In this document: positions 45,468 to 50,413 of the stretch, piece after piece | Layout: the number at the start of each line of letters is the position of its first letter | Position numbering within the stretch: the first letter of the stretch is position 1 | Assembly (NCBI GenBank): GCA_900088475.1 | Contig: FLMG01001604.1 | Coordinates: 1 to 50,413, forward strand | Reading direction: 5' to 3' | Source of the DNA: Hyphochytrium catenoides | Taxonomy: Eukaryota; Sar; Hyphochytriomycetes; Hyphochytriales; Hyphochytriaceae | Length of the DNA stretch: 50,413 nucleotides | Made by a program: the position numbers and the translations under genes | The notes under the pieces: model-generated | Told to the model about the DNA's origin: nothing | The model's input: the letters and a program-made list of their open reading frames with translations, nothing else | Database searches by the model: none

Positions 45468-47185
45468 TTAGAGCCGCTTTGTGCACTCTCTGAAGGTCCA
45501 CCCGCAGAAATAAACAGTGAAGCCAAAGACGGCAATCAGAATAACGACAATGAGGATGATAGTGTACTTCAGGTTGAGCATCATCATCGCGCACTTCAGC
45601 TTCTTCGAGTCTTTCTCGAACGCCAAGGCATTGCCTTCCAGCTTCTCTGCCTTCTTAATGAGGACATCTAGCTCCTGGGTGCGCACCATAGCCTACGGAG
45701 GACAGTAAAGGAGGGAGAAAGCAGTCAATGGTTGCGGAAGCACACTATTGAGAAGATAAGAGGCTCAGCTAAGAACCTCCAATAGAGCTCAAACATTGTA
45801 GAGGAAGAATACTCTAGAGCATCAGAATGTTGTTATGCCTGTAAGGGCAAACAGCGGTGGTAGAAAGAAGAAGGACTCCTGATTCTTGACTCACCAGGTC
45901 CAGATTCTGCATGAGTGTCTCCTTGACACCTTCAACCTGCTCTGCAACCTACAAGGTTAGGATTAGAAAATTTCCCTTCTGTCCCCGAAATCCGACATAA
46001 AGACAATCGCAGGGAATATAGGGCGAGGTTTTAGGTGTCCATAGCTGACAAAAAGAACTCATCGGCAAACGTAGTTGATGGAGGGAAGAGAGACAGACTG
46101 ACAGAGTAAGAGTGAAGGACGGTGCATGAGAAACACTGTCGGGCATACCGCCTCTGTCTCGGTGCTATATTTCCTCATGCCTCTAACGTTGAAGTCGGTC
46201 AGGAGCTCCTTCAGTCGAGGTGTGAAGGAGTCACAGGCATAAGCTATGGCCTTTGAGATCCTGTCATGGCCGAATGTGACGACGAAGTTCGACTCGACAT
46301 CTTTAAGGAACTTCTGTGCCCTGGCGGCCTTCACGGTGGCGTCACTCATGGCGAAGTAAATAATGGATCTGCTGACTCTGACGTGGAAGTAGAACTTTTT
46401 GCCGTTGTTCTCATGCATGTCTACCAGCTATAGCCAATCAAGGGGCGAGAGAGAGAAGAAGAGAGAGTGAAAGAAGAGGAGCAGAGGGAGGACTAAGGTC
46501 AGAGCCACATTCAGACATCGCGTAAGAAAGACTTGATTCCCGACTAACAAGGAAAGGCGAGGAGTAGAGACTGTGAGGAGCGCAAGTCTATCACGGCCGA
46601 GCCTATGATAAGCCTGAAACTTTTGAAGAAGACGAGAGAGATAGGAGAAGGTAGATGGAGCAATCATACACCAGCGATGAGAACTGTCTTCTAAAACGCT
46701 GAGGACATGACAACGGTGGAAGGGCAGAGAGAGACTCGAGAACAAAAGTAAAGGCTATGAAGAACAGGGAGAGGGAGAAAGAGACAAAAGAGGGAGGGAG
46801 AGAGAGGGGCGAGAACGAGAAGAGACAGCGACAGAGAGAGAGAGAAACAGAAGAAAGAAGAGAAAACCAGAAGTCAGCGAACAAAAAGAGAAAGCTACTA
46901 ATAGGTGAAAGAGGACCCCGAAGGAGGAGACATCAGACGGACCTCGGCATCCTTGTCAGTGGGAATCTTCCCTAACAAAGTCCTTGTGAATGTAGTGCTT
47001 GAGAAAGAGACCTCACTGTATTCACAAAGGACATCTGTGCCTTTAGAGATGAGGATGAGATGGATCCTAGGAGGTCCATCACCCAGGAGAATTGAAGACG
47101 ACGAGGAGCGATGGGTCTCCTTCAAGGACTTCCGACGATTCTCGGAAGAGCGTTTCTTCTCCATTAAGGAGCGTCGTCTCTCCAT
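45468..47185 (-). CDS. VAMP7-like longin R-SNARE with Q in the zero layer
   Basis: Four exons join in phase on the minus strand: 47185-46943, 46427-46149, 45948-45895 and 45692-45468, giving 266 aa. Residues 1 to about 38 are a basic, serine-rich extension (MERRRSLMEKKRSSENRRKS) not usual in VAMP7. A longin domain follows (IHLILISKGTDVL, GKIPTDKDAEV, GKKFYFHVRVSRSIIYFAMS, FVVTFGHDRISKAIAYA). The SNARE helix starts at VAEQVEGVKETLMQNLDL and runs into one membrane span (TIILIVVILIAVFGFTV) with a short tail. Aligning the helix to VAMP7 without gaps places glutamine (CAG, 45909-45907) where the ionic-layer arginine should be. The family mediates late endosome, lysosome or vacuole fusion, the step tethered by VPS11 complexes. 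The ATG at 47185 is the first in frame; a 16-base in-frame leader precedes it up to a possible acceptor. Confidence 0.92.
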
Positions 47186-47369
47186 TGCTCTCTCTCTCTC
47201 TCTGTGTTTTCCTCGTACTCCACTTCTTTCGGCCTGTTAGACGATCCTTTGCGAAGTCAGGGCTCTTCCATCCTCAGGAGCCTCCCGCAGGAAGAGATCT
47301 CTCTCTTTCCCCTATTGTCTCCTCGTCCTTGTTGCCTCAGACCGCTGTTCGTCGCCAAGTAAATCTTTC

Positions 47370-47790
47370 TTAGGATAGAGCTAGAGAAATGAAGCCGGGA
47401 TTATGCGGAAGAGAAAGTGGGAGCCAGCAGAGGCGGATTATGAGCAGCAAAAGACGCTCATAGTCACCTCTTGACCGGTGTTTGGGTCTGTGATAATCCC
47501 TCCTCTCTCCTTCTTTACCATATCCTCTTTCTACTCTTACTCCGTTTGTCGGGCTGATGAACTGAGGTCTGTATCTCCTTGTCGTTAGCCCAAAAGAGGA
47601 GGGAGAGGCCTCCAAGCTAGCGTCAAGAATTGCCGCATCGCGAACCTCCTGGCCCAGGACTGACAGGAAGGGATGACGGGGGTTAGGAAGTATAAGATGA
47701 AGAGTCGGCTGATACTCTTGTCCAAGGATAACGGTATGTAAAAGAGAAAGGAGAGCTTGAGAGATGGAGAGAACGCAGAGGCTAGCTGAA
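47370..47790 (-). CDS. Unrecognised open frame without ATG, possible exon
   Basis: One minus-strand frame stays open for about 140 codons. Its central part reads as normal protein (HTVILGQEYQPTLHLIL, HPFLSVLGQEVRDAAILDAS, TTRRYRPQFISP, RRDYHRPKHRSR) rather than low complexity. It has no ATG near its start. A pyrimidine-rich tract ending in cag lies just before about 47789, and usable donors occur at about 47468 (gtgact) and in gtaaga or gtaaag sites 40-60 bases earlier. It could be an internal exon of an unidentified minus-strand gene, or an upstream part of the R-SNARE gene, whose N-terminus is similarly basic. I recognise no family. Confidence 0.35.
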
Positions 47791-47939
47791 CGTGAAGAGA
47801 GAGGGAGAAAGCGCGAGACAGAGAGAGAGAGAGAGAGAGATTTCGTCCTGAGGAGGAAGGACCAAAGGTTGTTGCTATGCCGTTTGTATGCTATGGCCTT
47901 CTGGCTGGCCTTCTGCCTCTGATGTTTCTCACTTCTATT

Positions 47940-48180
47940 CTTCTTTCTCTCTTTCTAGCTCTCTCACTCTCTCTCTCTCACTGTCTCTCTCTCTGTCTCT
48001 CACTCTCACGCTCTCTTTCTCTTCTTTGTTCTCCCTAGTCCTCCGCATCTCGTCCTTCGGCAGCCGCCCCTCTCGTTCTTTCTGATCTCTCTCTCTCTGT
48101 CTCGCTCTTTAATCTATCTCTCTGTCTCTCTCTGTCTCTCTCTGTCTCTCACTCTCACTCTCTTGCACTCACTCTGTCTC
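47940..48180. repeat. CT-rich microsatellite block
   Basis: About 240 bases of imperfect CT/TCTG repeats on the plus strand. By the polarity seen elsewhere in the window it would mark a leader or intron of a plus-strand transcript. Confidence 0.85.
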
Positions 48181-50204
48181 CGTGTTCATCAGAAGCTTGA
48201 CACGTCCCTGCGCAATAAATAGCTTATGAATCCTTCCTCTGAAACTATCCCCAACGGGCTATGAATCACAAGGATGTGACTCTTTTGAAAGAAAGGGAGG
48301 AAATATATATATTGAAAGAATGCTGGAGATTGAGGGTGTAACGATTGAAGGCATTGGGGGGATCGATAAAGGGTAGTTCTACTACCTGTAACACAGGAAA
48401 GTTGTACTTGTACGAGTACAAGAAAGAGCTCCAGGAGGCGGACTGGGTTTCTTAACACCTCCAATCCATCTTTTGATGCTTTTGGGTCTCACTTCTCTCA
48501 CAGCTCACGAGTAAAACAGCATCTGAACCTATATTGAGTTCCTGGGGGTTGCCTGACGGATATAAGTTTACAAAGGAGCTTTGGATGACAAAAGCTCAGC
48601 TACCTTCCTAAAACCTAGCATTCCAGCCGCACTAAAATTATAAAAAAAGGGTATAGGAGCAGCGGACTTCCCACCCAAACCTTCCTGTTTAGCGCCAGTA
48701 CTCCTCGAGTTCTACTCCTTGAAGAACGATCGAATTAGAGCAGCAGCAGCACGGACGTGGCAGCGATGAATATTCAGCGTGGGGAGACACTGCTCGCCTG
48801 TGTTCCTCAGCATGTCTAGGAGCTGACGCCACAGCAGCTCTTGATGGAGCATCCTCAGTGCATGTAGTGAAGGTTCCTGCTACAAGAGTGGTAGCGACTA
48901 ATGACAACAATAAAGGTGACTTAACAAAGAACTGCAACCAGAGAAGATACACAGCAGGCACGGCCGCCGTTTCTTCAGCAGAGAGAGCTAGAGAAAGGCA
49001 GAGGAGGAGGCACAGGTTATCAGATGAAGGCTGTGATGACGAGAACGTGAATAAGGAGCCAGAGAAGCAAAGAAAAGGCAGAGGAAAGCGTCCGCGCGTC
49101 GTTCTCACAGGCAGAACAGCAAGTGCTCAAATCGCTTTGCAGAGTACTCTTCTTTCTTAGTAGTTGATATAGGTGTAACCGCAGAATAACTAGATCATCC
49201 GGTGGCAAGGAGCGATCCCGACGACAAGACCCCAGGAAGACACAAACGTAATGGCGGCTCCGCAACGGCGACAGCAGCAACCCTCAACCAGCGACCAGTG
49301 CACCGGATAGTGGGTAAGAGGACCATGAAGGTGGTGGTGGAGGGTGCTTTTTCTCGCCCAGGAGAGTTATTGCCGTCAGCTATCTTTTAGGCGGTTGCCG
49401 TCCTGTCAAACCAGTTAAGATGATCTGGTTTCTCTTGCGAGAGATAACATACTCGTTCTTGTACCTTGTCAGCTAGCATGAGGCCCTGGGAAAGTCTAAC
49501 ACCGCGGTTCACCGCAATCAATGGCACGGACTTCTCGCAGTCCTTGCAACGAAGTTCAGCCGTCGAGTATACCAACGATCCCTTACCACCTTTAGTCCCT
49601 CTTGCCCACACTCTCCATGCGACCACCGTTGCCAAAGCGTTAACAGTCACCTTATGCTCTCTAAGTTCCCCGGTGGTCTATTTAAATCCTTGCCATCGCC
49701 TGATAGCCGTAGCCCAAGGAGCTGGGATGAGCCAGGCACGCTGTAGTCTTTGGCTTGATAGCGTGATTGCAGCTCATACTTCCAGTCCTGGGATCCTCCC
49801 TGCCTTTGACAGGAGTTGCGTCGCACTCTATCAGGAACTCCCTAGACACATTCGACAGTCCAACTTTTCGCGTAGACCCACATAGGCGCATAATAGGGAG
49901 AAGAGAGGTTCCCCGGAAAGTTTTCATTCCGCCTCCTCGATTATCATTCTAGCGAGGGGCTAGCCCGGCAGTCAGTCGGCTCTCTCCTGTCCGCTGCAGC
50001 TCTTCTCTCTTGTCTCCTATCTGTCTCGCGCAGCCCTTTCTCCTGTCTGTATGCTTCAGCCCGTCATTGCTGTCTGCCTCTCTGTTGTCCTCTACACAGA
50101 GAAGACGATCTCAATCACCATGAGGAACAGCAATCTTCACAACGCCTTGATGGAAAGGTCGCCGTTACCAGCTATCTCTCAAACGGATGAGGCAGATCCT
50201 TCTC

Positions 50205-50260
50205 GTCTGATTGGCTAAGGGGCTGGCCAATAGGAGGACTGCGGACTTTGACCAATGAAT
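50205..50260. promoter_or_regulatory. CCAAT-box cluster
   Basis: Three CCAAT pentamers lie within 47 bases: inverted (ATTGG) at 50210-50214, direct at 50227-50231 and direct at 50252-50256. Spacing of about two helical turns is typical of NF-Y promoters. The sequence is seen directly; promoter function is inferred. Confidence 0.35.
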
Positions 50261-50390
50261 ATTAGCAATATCCCCGCATTAGATGCCATGAATAAAGAAT
50301 GATACTATCTTAATCCTGAATATGTTGCTTCTGTGGTTTCTTGATGCGGGGGCTCGTACAGCCTTTCTATCTGCTTCCACTCATCATCAC

Positions 50391-50413
50391 CTCTCTCTCT
50401 CTCTCTCTCTCTC
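50391..50413. repeat. (CT)n at the window edge
   Basis: Pure CT run to the last base. The window also begins in (GA)n, so both ends may be assembly breaks at microsatellites. Confidence 0.85.

Larger units (their letters stand above)
47186..50413. other. Right flank, mostly unassigned
   Basis: Apart from the frame at 47370-47790, nothing is recognised. A pyrimidine block runs 47940-48180. Plus frames at 48858-49160 (basic, Arg-rich, with RKGRGKRPRVVLTG) and 49202-49390, and a minus frame at 49387-49650 (with ELRCKDCEKSVPLIAVNRG) look better than random but match no family. Pyrimidine-rich sequence at 49970-50095 ends in a good acceptor (ctacacag) before a 32-codon frame at about 50120. The window ends in a CT run. 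Confidence 0.4.

Noticed and set aside
1-50413. CRISPR arrays, tRNA or rRNA genes, operons
   Set aside because: No regularly spaced repeats, no tRNA A/B box pair and no rRNA core sequence were seen by eye. A tRNAscan-type search would be needed to exclude small RNA genes.

Overview
The window is intron-rich nuclear DNA from a eukaryote, probably unicellular. Twelve loci can be read with confidence or near-confidence, and most are split by GT-AG introns whose reading-frame phases close exactly when the exons are joined. The cargo (VPS11, SPAG1, LARP7, HROB, a longin R-SNARE, RPL3, a small-conductance-type mechanosensitive channel) is eukaryotic. A SPAG1/DNAAF13 homologue suggests, but does not prove, motile flagella. 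I cannot name the lineage from sequence alone. Two assembly gaps (10337-10352 and 32239-32285) interrupt the sequence.

Layout from left to right. 1-4467: no recognisable gene. 4468-7552 (+): LARP7-like La protein, converging on 7753-9793 (-): a 349-residue protein with two STI1/DP domains. That gene is head to head with 11001-16868 (+): SPAG1-like dynein-assembly co-chaperone (13 exons, 1059 aa), across a (CT)n-rich interval. 17197-18847 (-): four-span COPI-associated/TVP15-like membrane protein. 20359-23308 (+): HROB-like OB-fold recombination factor. 23721-31051 (-): VPS11 (20 exons, 1014 aa). 31375-31648: a run of short hairpins. 31897-33882 (-): acid lipase, broken by a gap. 35053-36760 (-): decayed Ty1/copia fragment. 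37304-39748 (+): MscS-family channel. 41590-42639 (+): intronless, bacterial-type medium-chain dehydrogenase. 43424-44593 (-): ribosomal protein L3, also intronless. 45468-47185 (-): VAMP7-like R-SNARE. 47186-50413: mostly unassigned, with one ATG-less frame that may be an exon and a CCAAT-box cluster near the right edge.

There are loose functional themes. VPS11, the longin SNARE, the acid lipase and the TVP15-like protein all act in the endolysosomal/Golgi pathway. SPAG1 and the STI1-domain protein are both chaperone-linked and share an upstream interval. LARP7-like and HROB-like proteins belong to RNA and genome maintenance. These are neighbours, not an operon.

I did not find a clearly new multi-gene system. 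The observations most worth checking are: a glutamine at the position that should be the zero-layer arginine of the VAMP7-like SNARE; the bacterial-looking intronless dehydrogenase; the chain of hairpins between the lipase and VPS11; the divergent SPAG1/STI1 pair; and a consistent strand polarity of CT tracts relative to transcription.
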